Program-made: the position numbers and the translations under genes
Shown here: positions 1 through 7,286 of the stretch, in pieces
Numbering within the stretch: the stretch's first letter is position 1
How the letters are laid out: each line of letters opens with the position of its first letter
The notes under the pieces: generated by a model
The model's input: only the letters and a program-made list of their open reading frames with translations
Told to the model about the DNA's origin: nothing
Database searches by the model: none
Source: Amycolatopsis sp. GM8
Lineage (GTDB): Bacteria; Actinomycetota; Actinomycetes; Mycobacteriales; Pseudonocardiaceae
DNA: 64,000 nt
Direction of reading: 5' to 3'
Assembly (NCBI RefSeq): GCF_021653975.1
Contig: NZ_JAJKFK010000002.1
Coordinates: forward strand, 434,001-498,000

Positions 1-1
1 G

Positions 2-919
2 CGCGCGGCCTCCGCGGCAGGGCGCGAGGTCTGGGGCGCGACCGCCTCGGAAGCCGACGCCACCTCGGCCGCGGCCGAGGGTTTCGACGTCTCCACCGAC
101 GTCGAAGCGGCCCTCGAACGAGCCGCCGCGCAGGACGCTCTCGTCGTGCTCGCGGTGCCGCTCACGGTGATCGACGAGGTGCTCCGCCAGGTCGGTCGCT
201 GTGCGCCGCGGTGCCTGCTGACCGACGTCGCGAGCGTCAAGTCGTCCGTGCTGAGGGCGGCGCGCTCGTTCGCACCCGAGACCCGGTTCGTCGGTGGGCA
301 TCCGATGGCCGGCACGGCCGAGTCGGGCTGGCGGGCGGGCAACGCGGCCCTGTTCGGCGGCGCGGCGTGGGTCACGTGCGTCGAGGCGGACACGGATCTC
401 GCGGCCTGGGCCGAGGTGTCGCGGCTGGCCCTGGACGTCGGCGCGCATGTCGTGCCGCTCACCGCGGACGCGCACGACGAAGCCGTCGCGCGGATCTCAC
501 ACCTGCCGCACCTGCTGGCGGCGGTGCTCGCGACCATCGGCGCGCAGGGCGGGCCGGTGCCGCTGGCGCTGGCCGCCGGGTCCTACACCGACGCGACGCG
601 GGTCGCGAACACGCGGCCGGAACTGGTGCGTGCGATGACCGAGGGCAACCGTGACGCGCTGTTGCCCGTGCTCGACGACGCGCTCGGCCGGCTCGGCGCG
701 ATGCGCGGCTCGCTCGCCTCGACCGGCGGCCTGGCGGCCACGATCAACGCGGGTCATGACGGCGCGCAAGCGCTTGCTCAGGCTCGTGGCACGACGCCGA
801 CCGGGGTGCGAGTGAACCTGAGCGCCCCCGACGCGCGCGACGGGCTGCGTGCGCTCGGCGAACGCGGCGGCCGGATCACCTCGATCACCGACGACACGGC
901 GATCGGCGAGGTCGCCTGA
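2..919 (+). CDS. tyrA: Prephenate dehydrogenase, 5' end missing
   Basis: This enzyme oxidatively decarboxylates prephenate to 4-hydroxyphenylpyruvate in tyrosine synthesis. The reading frame is open from base 2, so the true start and the GxGxxG nucleotide-binding loop lie outside the window; about 305 residues are visible. A Rossmann-type strand (ALVVLAVPL) is followed by TDVASVKSSV and by the family signature GGHPMAGTAESGW. The histidine and following residues of that signature match the prephenate-binding region of TyrA enzymes. An all-helical dimerisation domain follows. The C-terminal tail beyond about residue 255 is short, so a full ACT regulatory domain is not obvious. The gene ends one base before the stop of the convergent antitoxin-like gene. 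Confidence 0.93.
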   Translation, partial: RAASAAGREVWGATASEADATSAAAEGFDVSTDVEAALERAAAQDALVVLAVPLTVIDEVLRQVGRCAPRCLLTDVASVKSSVLRAARSFAPETRFVGGHPMAGTAESGWRAGNAALFGGAAWVTCVEADTDLAAWAEVSRLALDVGAHVVPLTADAHDEAVARISHLPHLLAAVLATIGAQGGPVPLALAAGSYTDATRVANTRPELVRAMTEGNRDALLPVLDDALGRLGAMRGSLASTGGLAATINAGHDGAQALAQARGTTPTGVRVNLSAPDARDGLRALGERGGRITSITDDTAIGEVA

Positions 920-920
920 G

Positions 921-1148
921 CTACGGCTGCGCCGGACCCGGGCCGTCCCGGTGCGGATCGGTCCCGCCCTGGCTCTTGTGCAGCAGGTCCTTCGCCTTGT
1001 TGCTCACGTTGTCGATCTTGTCGGAATGCTGGCCGAGCTTGGACTTGGCGAACCCGCTCGCCTTGTCGATCCCGTGCTCGATCTTCTCCGCGTTCTGGCC
1101 CAGCGCGTCCTGAGCCTTTTTCTTGATCTCATCGAAGTTGATGCCCAT
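921..1148 (-). CDS. MT0933-family antitoxin-like small protein
   Basis: This is a 75-residue, lysine-rich, highly charged protein that starts MGINFDEIKKKAQDALGQNA. It repeats amphipathic segments of the kind K..A...LG.....I...I.KA. The pattern matches the MT0933/Rv0909 antitoxin family, whose partner in Mycobacterium is an SRPBCC protein (Rv0910). The gene next door on the opposite strand is an SRPBCC protein, which supports the assignment. A GTG at 1175 would add nine residues (MSDSVFDGA); I prefer the ATG at 1148 because family members begin close to this point. Toxin neutralisation is inferred from the family and was not shown here. Unlike the mycobacterial pair, the two genes are divergent. 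Confidence 0.7.
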   Translation of the reverse strand: MGINFDEIKKKAQDALGQNAEKIEHGIDKASGFAKSKLGQHSDKIDNVSNKAKDLLHKSQGGTDPHRDGPGPAQP

Positions 1149-1199
1149 GGCACCATCGAACACCGAATCGGACACCAGCGCACCGCGAGAAGGGCACAG

Positions 1200-1640
1200 A
1201 TGTCACCGAAGACGTTTTCGTTCGAGGTCAACCGCACCAGCACCGCACCGCCGGGCATCCTGTTCCGGCTCGAAACCGATGGCGCGCGCTGGTCGGACTG
1301 GGCGAAACCGCTCCGGTCGAGCTGGGCGCGGTGGGCCGATCCGGTGGGCGGCGTCGGCGCGATCCGCCGCGTCGGGCTGTTCCCGGTGATCATGTACGAG
1401 GAGACCATCGAGTACGAACAGGACCGGCGCCACGTCTACACGCTCGTCCGCCGGACTCCGGTGCACGACTACCGCGGTGAGGTGACCTTCACCCCGAACG
1501 CGGCGGGTGGCACCGACCTGCGCTGGCGGGGTTCGTTCGGGGAGCGGTTCCCGGGCACCGGTCCGGTCATGCGGCGGTTCCTGCTGACGGTGATCACGAT
1601 CATCTCGCGGCAGCTGGTGCGGGCCGCCGAACGCGACTGA
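1200..1640 (+). CDS. SRPBCC-family protein, possible toxin partner
   Basis: A 146-residue START/SRPBCC (polyketide cyclase-like) protein. It opens with the usual first strand and alpha1 of the fold (SFEVNRTSTAPPGILFRLET) and continues with WSDWAKPLRSSW. Two long strands follow (YEETIEYEQDRRHVYTLVRR and DYRGEVTFTPNAAGGTDLRW), and the C-terminal helix carries many basic residues. The fold forms a hydrophobic ligand pocket. In the Rv0909/Rv0910 pair the SRPBCC member is reported as the toxin. The ATG at 1200 follows an AGAAGGG ribosome-binding site and lies 51 bp from the divergent antitoxin start, so both probably share a promoter region. The ligand and any toxicity are unknown. Confidence 0.65.
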   Translation: MSPKTFSFEVNRTSTAPPGILFRLETDGARWSDWAKPLRSSWARWADPVGGVGAIRRVGLFPVIMYEETIEYEQDRRHVYTLVRRTPVHDYRGEVTFTPNAAGGTDLRWRGSFGERFPGTGPVMRRFLLTVITIISRQLVRAAERD

Positions 1641-1715
1641 GATCACGCCCGGGTAGGTGCAACACGAACGTTCCCCGCCACGACTTGATTGTGGTTCGAG
1701 AAAGGGGAACGCGGG

Positions 1716-2453
1716 ATGACCCGAGGCGCCATCGCCGCCACGCTCGCGCTGGTGGTCTTGACGAGTGCCTGCACGCCCCGAGTCGACGCGGCGGTCGTGC
1801 CCACTGAAGCGCCCGTGGTCGTACCGCCGACGACTCAGCCGTTCGAGCAGGTCCGGCAGACGGCCGGGCCGGTCGTCGACGGGAAGGTGCCGCAGGTGCG
1901 GCGGATCGCGGTGACCGAGCCGTTCGTGTTCCTCACGATCGACGACGGCGCGGTGCCGGACCCGGACGCGCCGCGGCTGATCCGCGAATCGGGCGTGCGC
2001 CCCGTGTTGTTCCTCAACGAGATGTACGTGCGGGGGCACGAGGACTACTTCCGGCAGGTGCTCGCGGCGGGCGCGACACTCGGCGACCACACCGTGAACC
2101 ATCCCGATCTGCGCGGGAAACCGCTGGCGTTCCAGCAAAAGGAGATCTGCGACGACGCCGATGAGCTGGCCCGCGGGCTCGGCGTCCGGCCGGTGCTCTT
2201 CCGGCCGCCGTTCGGCTCGTGGGACGAGAACACGTTGAAGGCAGCGGCGAACTGCGGGATGCGCGTGAGCGTCCTGTGGACGGCGTCGGTGAACGACGGC
2301 CGGGTCGACTTCCAGGACGGAAAGCGCTTACAGGCCGGGGACATCGTGCTCATGCACTTCCGCAAGACGTTCGCGGAGGATTTCGCGGCGTTCGTGAATC
2401 AGTCCAAAAAGGATGGTCTGACTCCGGTGTCGCTGACCGATTTCCTCGGCTAA
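1716..2453 (+). CDS. Lipoprotein polysaccharide deacetylase (NodB homology)
   Basis: A secreted, lipid-anchored carbohydrate esterase. It probably removes N-acetyl groups from peptidoglycan or another surface glycan. Residues 1-18 form a lipoprotein signal peptide ending in the lipobox LTSAC, so Cys18 is the likely lipidation site. A proline- and threonine-rich linker follows. The NodB domain shows motif 1 LTIDDGAVPD (two aspartates), motif 2 LGDHTVNHPDLR (the two metal-binding histidines) and motif 3 FRPPFGSWDENT. The last metal and catalytic region is VLMHFRKTF. The start is set by AAAGGGGA seven bases upstream. The 3' end overlaps the convergent CHAT gene by four bases. Substrate is not predictable from sequence. 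Confidence 0.85.
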   Translation: MTRGAIAATLALVVLTSACTPRVDAAVVPTEAPVVVPPTTQPFEQVRQTAGPVVDGKVPQVRRIAVTEPFVFLTIDDGAVPDPDAPRLIRESGVRPVLFLNEMYVRGHEDYFRQVLAAGATLGDHTVNHPDLRGKPLAFQQKEICDDADELARGLGVRPVLFRPPFGSWDENTLKAAANCGMRVSVLWTASVNDGRVDFQDGKRLQAGDIVLMHFRKTFAEDFAAFVNQSKKDGLTPVSLTDFLG

Positions 2454-5038
2454 CCCGCGCCGAGGCACAGGAACGGCCGGCGCAGGGGGTCGGCCGCGAT
2501 CGCCTCCGCCAGGGCCAGCGCCGGGGAAATACCCTTCGCCAGCAAGCGATGCAGGTCGGTCATCGCCTGCGCGGCGGCTTGGTCACCAACCCGCGCGATC
2601 GCACCGACGATCGTGCGCGAGCCGCCCGCGAGGAGGGCGCCCGCGAAGCCCAGGGCCTCCTCGCCCGGCCGGATGTGGCTCATCGCCAGCTCACACGCCG
2701 CGAGCACGACCCGTTCCGGCGGCCGCCGCAAGCGGGTGGTTTCGTGCGCGAAAAGTGGCCCGTCGACCAGATCCAGCCGGGAGAACAACGCGTTGGCCGG
2801 CTCGTGCGCGCCATGCGCGACCAAGTGCGCCAGGGCTGAACCGTCCAGCGCCGCCAGCACCGTCGCACTCGTCGCGCCCTCGCCGTCGACCAGCCGCGCC
2901 TGCGGGTACACCGAACGCAGTTCCCGCACTTCACCGATCGCGCCCGGCACACCCGGCCCACCGACGAGCACCACCGGCTCCGTCTCGACCTGGGTCGCCG
3001 CGCTGCGCCACGCGGTCGCCGACGGAGCGACCGACAGCGGGCGCCCGCGCAGCGACGGCAAAGCCGCCCACGGCAACGCGTACAGCGGCCCGAACGGCAC
3101 GACCACGAGCTCCCGGTCCCCGATCGCGTCCGCGAGCGGCTCCACCAGCAGCCGGTCGAGCAGCCGCGCGCGTTTCTCCGCCGACTGCGTCACCGCGGCG
3201 ACCAGCGGCGCCGGCAACTGGTCGGGCGCGAGCACGTTCAGGTCCGCGTGCAGCTGCCTGGTGATCTCGACCGTTTCCTCGAGCGGGCCGAGGGGAACGA
3301 GCCGGAACCGGCCGTCCCGCACGACGAGCGCGGAGAGCCTGTCGCCGTACCCGGTCAGGCTCACCAGCACGCGATCGCCGAGCGCGGCCGCCACCTCGTC
3401 CGGAGTCGCGACCGGGCGCGGCCGGCCCCAGGGGCTGGTGTACCAGCCGAGCCTGCCCGCTTCCCGCTGCAGCCGGCGGTAGCGTTGCTCCAATGTGGAC
3501 ACGCTCTTGCCCTCGAGCCGGTTCTGCTGGGCGATGCGCTGCACGTGCCGCATTTCCGTGATCAGCCGGGCCAGCACGGGATCGGCGATCTCGGGCAGCG
3601 GCTCGTACCGGTAGACCTGCGCCCGAGTGCGCTCCTGCCAGGCGAAAACCCTTCTGGCGCCGGCGTTTCCGCGCGCCCGGCCGAGTACCAGCCCGGTCGC
3701 GAGGCTACCCAGCTCCTGCCCGTGCACGGCCGTACCGCACACCAGGTCCAGACCACCCATCCGGTCGCGGACCCGGCTCAGCTCGACGAAACCGGCGCGC
3801 GCCTGCGCGAGCGCCGCGCGTGAATTCCCTTGTGCCACCGCGAGTTCCGCGCGGCACAGGCGCAGCAGCATCACGTGGTCGATCGGGGTGGTCTGCCGCG
3901 GGTTCGGGATCCGCGCGAGCATTTCCCCGGCGGCTTCGACCGCGCCACGGCGCAGGTTCAGCCGCACCGCGAGCAGCCGGGCCACGGACGCCTCGTCGCG
4001 CAGGCCCAGTTCCGCCAGGCGGGCGGCCTGCTCGGCGAGCTGCACCGGCAACCGGGCGGGTGGGCGCCGTTCGGAGTCCAGCGCCTCGGTCGCGGTCGCG
4101 CGCAGCTTGGCGAGCGCGGCGACCTCGGCCCATCTTTCGTTGCCACGACGGAGGAATCTGCGGTGTGCGCCGGTGGCCAGGCGCCGCGCGAGCGGGAAAT
4201 CCCGTTCGAGGATCGCGGCGGCGGCGCGCGCCACCTCGGCTTCGGCCACGTCCTGGATCGCGCGGTTGCGGCGGAGTTCCGGCAGTGCCTCGTCCAGCTG
4301 CCGCGCCGCTTCCTCGGCGAGCCCCGCGGTCAGCAGCGCGCGCCCTTGGTCCAGCCGCAGCCGCGGCAGCCAGCCCGGGCTCTCCGCCTCGTAGCTGCGC
4401 GCGGCCTGCTCGTAGTAGTGCAGGGCCGCCGGGATATCACCGACCAGTTGCGACTGGTCACCGAAATTATGCCGCGCCTTGCCTTCGATCCGGGTCAGCC
4501 CGTGCCGCTCGGCAAGATCTATGCAGCGGCGCAGATCGGAAAGTGCGGCATCCGGCGTGTTGAGGTTCATGTGGACAAGCGCGCGGTTCATCAGGTTGCG
4601 CGACAAGGGAAGCGCGTTCTCCTCGGCGTCGCTCTCGAGCACCGGGATGATTTCGTCGAACAGCTGGAGCGCTTCGGTGAACCGGCCGATCCGGCTGAAC
4701 ACCAGGGCCCGCTGCGCGCCGATGACCGCGCTGAGCATTCGCGACTCGGCGTTTTCGGGCAGCAGTCCCGGCAATGCGGCGGCGTCGTCGAGGTGGCCTA
4801 GACCAGTTGTCGCCGAACCGACCTCGGCTTCGGCCATCGCCATGCTGATGAGGATCCGGGCCCGCAGCCGCACCCAGTCCGGTTCGGCGCGGGGGCCGGC
4901 GGAATCCAGCAGTTTCAGCGCCCGGCCCAGCAGGCGGACGGCCTCCACGTTCAGCAGATTCCCGGACGCGTCAGCCGCCTTGACATGCAGCCGCGCCACG
5001 CGTGCGAGAACGCGTTCCAGTTCGCGGGGGCCTGCCAC
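2450..5038 (-). CDS. TPR-repeat CHAT-domain cysteine protease
   Basis: An 862-residue protein with an N-terminal two-thirds of helical tetratricopeptide-like repeats. Recurring blocks include NLNTPDAALSDLRRCIDLAE and HNFGDQSQLVGDIPAALHYY. The C-terminal CHAT (caspase HetF-associated with TPRs) domain runs from about residue 560. The predicted dyad is His742 in LVAHGAHEP and Cys782 in VVLAACELA, both intact, so protease activity is plausible. No signal peptide or membrane segment is visible, so it should be cytoplasmic. It lies 48 bp downstream of a small beta-rich gene and the sigma factor gene and is probably the last gene of that operon. The start at 5038 is GTG with a weak ribosome-binding site. 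CHAT proteins often act in conflict or cell-death pathways; the target here is unknown. Confidence 0.85.
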   Translation of the reverse strand: MAGPRELERVLARVARLHVKAADASGNLLNVEAVRLLGRALKLLDSAGPRAEPDWVRLRARILISMAMAEAEVGSATTGLGHLDDAAALPGLLPENAESRMLSAVIGAQRALVFSRIGRFTEALQLFDEIIPVLESDAEENALPLSRNLMNRALVHMNLNTPDAALSDLRRCIDLAERHGLTRIEGKARHNFGDQSQLVGDIPAALHYYEQAARSYEAESPGWLPRLRLDQGRALLTAGLAEEAARQLDEALPELRRNRAIQDVAEAEVARAAAAILERDFPLARRLATGAHRRFLRRGNERWAEVAALAKLRATATEALDSERRPPARLPVQLAEQAARLAELGLRDEASVARLLAVRLNLRRGAVEAAGEMLARIPNPRQTTPIDHVMLLRLCRAELAVAQGNSRAALAQARAGFVELSRVRDRMGGLDLVCGTAVHGQELGSLATGLVLGRARGNAGARRVFAWQERTRAQVYRYEPLPEIADPVLARLITEMRHVQRIAQQNRLEGKSVSTLEQRYRRLQREAGRLGWYTSPWGRPRPVATPDEVAAALGDRVLVSLTGYGDRLSALVVRDGRFRLVPLGPLEETVEITRQLHADLNVLAPDQLPAPLVAAVTQSAEKRARLLDRLLVEPLADAIGDRELVVVPFGPLYALPWAALPSLRGRPLSVAPSATAWRSAATQVETEPVVLVGGPGVPGAIGEVRELRSVYPQARLVDGEGATSATVLAALDGSALAHLVAHGAHEPANALFSRLDLVDGPLFAHETTRLRRPPERVVLAACELAMSHIRPGEEALGFAGALLAGGSRTIVGAIARVGDQAAAQAMTDLHRLLAKGISPALALAEAIAADPLRRPFLCLGAG

Positions 5039-5086
5039 GGTAACTATCTGAGCACACCGCGCCGCAGGGGTATACAGCCGGTGAGG

Positions 5087-5566
5087 TCAGAGCACGACGG
5101 CCGGCGTGACTACGGTGCGTCGACTGGCCGCGCCGCCGACCGAAATGACGATCTGCGTGGTCCCCCGGGGCACACTGTCGAGTACGAACCGGCCGCCTTC
5201 GTCGGACACTGTGGACGACGAACCGTGCCCGGCGACGCGCACCTCGACCCCGTGCTCACCGGCCGGCACCAGCCAGCCGTCGATCCGGTGCACCTGGCCC
5301 ACCTTGGTCAGGTTGATCATCACGGTCAGATCGCTCACGGTGAAGGTGATCGTGCCCTGATCCACGCTGCTGCGGACACCGGCGAGCTGGCCGGCCCGCT
5401 CCCACCGGGCCACCTCGACGTCGATGTTCTCCAGCTCCAATGCGAACTGGACCCGTTCGACGAGCCCGTCCGGAGGTGAATCACAGGCCGCGAGCACGCG
5501 GCCAAGGTCCGCCAGCAAGGCTTCGTCGCTGGGATGCGCCTCCTCCGGCACCTGTATCTCGTTCAT
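5087..5566 (-). CDS. Small protein with carboxypeptidase-regulatory-like beta-sandwich
   Basis: A 159-residue cytoplasmic protein. The N-terminal third is acidic and helical (EEAHPSDEALLADLGRVLAA). The C-terminal part is a beta-rich module containing GEHGVEVRVAGHGSSSTVSD, then EGGRFVLDSVPRGTTQIVI. That order (variable strand, DEGGRF, LxxVPxGxxxI) is typical of carboxypeptidase-regulatory-like or transthyretin-like folds. Its ATG overlaps the stop of the sigma factor gene (ATGA), so the two are translationally coupled, and the CHAT gene follows after 48 bp. Its position suggests a sensor or adaptor linking the sigma factor with the CHAT protein; this is inference. It has no signal peptide, which is unusual for proteins with this extracellular-type fold. 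Confidence 0.6.
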   Translation of the reverse strand: MNEIQVPEEAHPSDEALLADLGRVLAACDSPPDGLVERVQFALELENIDVEVARWERAGQLAGVRSSVDQGTITFTVSDLTVMINLTKVGQVHRIDGWLVPAGEHGVEVRVAGHGSSSTVSDEGGRFVLDSVPRGTTQIVISVGGAASRRTVVTPAVVL

Positions 5567-6168
5567 GCGCTGCCCCCTTCGATGTCCAGCAGTTCGCGCA
5601 TCGTCTTCAGACAGCGGCCTCGGTTGGGCCCGATACTGCCGCGCGGCATCTGTAATGCCTCGGCGACAACCCGGTACTCCGCGCGTCCGGCGAGCACCGT
5701 GAGCCGCAGCAGTTCCTGACACCGCTGCGGAAGCTTGCCGAACGCCGCCCAGATATCGCGATCCCGCTCGGTGCGCAGCGCCTCGGCTTCGGGCGCGGGC
5801 AACGTACTGGGCACGGTTTCGGCCATTTCGTCGGTCAGTGGGACGGGGGGTTGCTTGCGGCCGTTGGCGCGTTGCGCCTCGTGCCGGGCGGTGGTGACCA
5901 GCCAGCCCGCGAGCGCCTTGGGCTCGCGCAGTTTTTGGAGGTGGCTCAGCAAGGCGAGCCACACCGTCTGCACGACGTCCTCGGCGGTGTGCCTGTCCAG
6001 GCCGTGGCCGCGCGCGACGTTCCACACCAGTGGTGTCAGCTCCGCGACCAGCCGGTCGAGGCCCCGTTTGTCACCTTCACGGGCGGCGTGCAGGCATGCT
6101 TCGAACAGCTCCGGGCCGCGCAGACCCTCCCAGGGAGGACCCGCTTCGGCGGTGTCGACGTCCGTCAC
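5563..6168 (-). CDS. ECF-like sigma-70 family sigma factor
   Basis: A 201-residue sigma factor. Region 2 spans about residues 25-90 (LVWNVARGHGLDRHTAEDVV, then LREPKALAGWLVTTARHEAQ, matching 2.1-2.4). Region 4 is at the C terminus (LPQRCQELLRLTVL, then a helix-turn-helix YRVVAEALQMPRGSIGPNRG and a final RCLKTMRELL). The two regions are joined by a short linker, as in the ECF class. The GTG at 6168 is chosen because the longer frame upstream has no family resemblance. It is coupled by ATGA to the next gene and leads the operon that ends with the CHAT protease. No anti-sigma gene is adjacent, so control may be transcriptional or through the partner proteins. The leader carries four strong hairpins. 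Confidence 0.83.
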   Translation of the reverse strand: MTDVDTAEAGPPWEGLRGPELFEACLHAAREGDKRGLDRLVAELTPLVWNVARGHGLDRHTAEDVVQTVWLALLSHLQKLREPKALAGWLVTTARHEAQRANGRKQPPVPLTDEMAETVPSTLPAPEAEALRTERDRDIWAAFGKLPQRCQELLRLTVLAGRAEYRVVAEALQMPRGSIGPNRGRCLKTMRELLDIEGGSA

Positions 6169-6303
6169 ACCATTCGCCCCCGCTCTCCGTGGCTCTCCTC
6201 GCCATGACGCCCGCAGTATCCCGCCTACGTCGTATGAGAGAAGCCTCGCCGCCGTCAGATACAAACACCACCCATTTGGCGTAGTGTCGTCCGTCACATA
6301 CAG

Positions 6304-6408
6304 CACCGGCCGGTGCCGACGACTGTCGACACCGGCCGGGCTCCCCCTTACTGCCGGTGGCCCTCCCCGTGGCCACCACACCCCGTGGTCGTCCCCCTCG
6401 ACGACCAC
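6304..6408. repeat. Three tandem GC-rich hairpins
   Basis: Three consecutive inverted repeats lie between the repeat-protein gene and the sigma gene. Hairpin 1 (6306-6339) has 10-bp arms CCGGCCGGTG/CACCGGCCGG, a C-A mismatch, four more pairs and a GACT loop. Hairpin 2 (6356-6377) pairs GGTGGCC with GGCCACC. Hairpin 3 (6385-6408) pairs GTGGTCGTC with GACGACCAC around CCCCTC. They lie in the 3' region of the repeat-protein gene and the 5' leader of the sigma operon. Termination, attenuation or RNA stabilisation are all possible. Confidence 0.75.
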
Positions 6409-6413
6409 CGGAA

Positions 6414-6452
6414 GGTGACGGCCGGCGGCCCCCTCGGCTGCCGGCCGTCACC
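6414..6452 (-). terminator. Very strong hairpin just after the repeat-protein stop
   Basis: A 13-bp perfect stem (GGTGACGGCCGGC with GCCGGCCGTCACC) continues inward for four more pairs, one of them a wobble, to a CCCTC loop. It begins eight bases beyond the stop codon at 6460 on the minus strand. No T-run follows, so it would be a non-canonical actinobacterial terminator or an RNA-protecting element. It is the fourth in a row of hairpins that share C-rich loops. Confidence 0.65.
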
Positions 6453-6459
6453 AGCTCAG

Positions 6460-7260
6460 TCAGACCAGCAACTGGTCGATCTGGCCGAACGCGTTCTCGT
6501 GGAAGGAGACGGTGAGCCCGTTCGCCTTCGCCAGCACCGCGAGCCCGGTCAGCGGGCTGCGGCCGGTCTCGACCGCCGCGAGCTGCTTCCAGCCCAGCCC
6601 CGCGACGAAGACCCACACGCCGGGACGGCCGCTGGAGGACCACAGCTGCGTGATCACGCGGTTGCGGATCCACAGGCCGGTGGCCACCGGCATGGCGCCG
6701 TTGCCGGTGTGCGGCTGCGGCCCGGGCCGCGGCGGGGTGTTGGGATCCCAGGCACCGGCCGGGACCGGTGGCGTGTTCGGGTCCCACGCACCGGTGGGCG
6801 GAGGCGTGTTGGGGTCCCAAGCGCCCGTGGGCGGAGGCGTGTTGGGGTCCCACGCGCCAGTCGGCGGAGGCGTGTTGGGGTCCCACGCGCCAGTCGGCGC
6901 CACAGGCGGCGGGGTATTCGGGTCCCACGCACCCGTCGGCGCCACAGGCGGCGGAGTGTTCGGGTCCCACGCACCGGTCGGTGCGACAGGCGGCGGGGTA
7001 TTCGGATCCCAAGCACCCGTCGGCGCCACAGGCGGCGGAGTGTTCGGGTCCCACGCACCCGTCGGCGCGACAGGCGGCGGAGTATTCGGATCCCACGCAC
7101 CAGTGGGCGCCGCAGGTGGCGGCTTGTTCGGATCCCAGGCACCGGTCGGCGCCGGCGGCGGGGTGTTCGGGTCCCACGCGCCGGTGGGCGCACCGGCATG
7201 GACGGTTTCGGGCTCTTCTTCCGGGCCGGTGTCCGGGTTCTGGGTCTCGCTCGCGGTCAT
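6460..7260 (-). CDS. GAWDPN-repeat protein with a C-terminal domain shared with the adjacent peptidase
   Basis: A 266-residue protein in three parts. Residues 1-23 are acidic. Residues 24-179 hold twelve copies of a proline-rich repeat built on TGAWDPNTPPP, with 11- or 14-residue periods. Residues 195-266 form a globular domain with LW.SS....VWVFVAGLGWKQL and a terminal beta/helix-like segment. That last domain aligns over about 61 residues with the C terminus of the upstream papain-like peptidase. There is no signal peptide or membrane segment. The start follows GGGAG, and the gene lies 26 bp after the peptidase gene in the same direction, so they are probably co-transcribed. I do not recognise the family. 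It could be a substrate, scaffold or inhibitor of the peptidase. Confidence 0.75.
   Translation of the reverse strand: MTASETQNPDTGPEEEPETVHAGAPTGAWDPNTPPPAPTGAWDPNKPPPAAPTGAWDPNTPPPVAPTGAWDPNTPPPVAPTGAWDPNTPPPVAPTGAWDPNTPPPVAPTGAWDPNTPPPVAPTGAWDPNTPPPTGAWDPNTPPPTGAWDPNTPPPTGAWDPNTPPVPAGAWDPNTPPRPGPQPHTGNGAMPVATGLWIRNRVITQLWSSSGRPGVWVFVAGLGWKQLAAVETGRSPLTGLAVLAKANGLTVSFHENAFGQIDQLLV
6724..7191 (-). repeat. In-frame tandem repeat, 12 copies of GAWDPN unit
   Basis: Twelve DNA units of 33 or 42 bp each encode (P)TGAWDPNTPPP(VA). The inner five copies are nearly identical at protein level but vary at synonymous positions (for example gtcccacgca, gatcccaagc). This suggests selection on the peptide as well as recent duplication. 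The outer copies are more divergent. The array can expand or contract by slippage in whole codons. Confidence 0.95.
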
Positions 7261-7286
7261 CGCTGCAGCTCCCCTTGCTCACACGA

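Noticed and set aside
849-1199. N-terminal extension of the SRPBCC gene back to 849
   Set aside because: The added sequence overlaps tyrA and the antitoxin gene and lacks family resemblance; ATG 1200 has a ribosome-binding site.
6724-7191. Regular DNA repeats that could suggest a CRISPR array
   Set aside because: Units are in-frame, lack unique spacers and encode one continuous protein with a ribosome-binding site; no cas genes are nearby.
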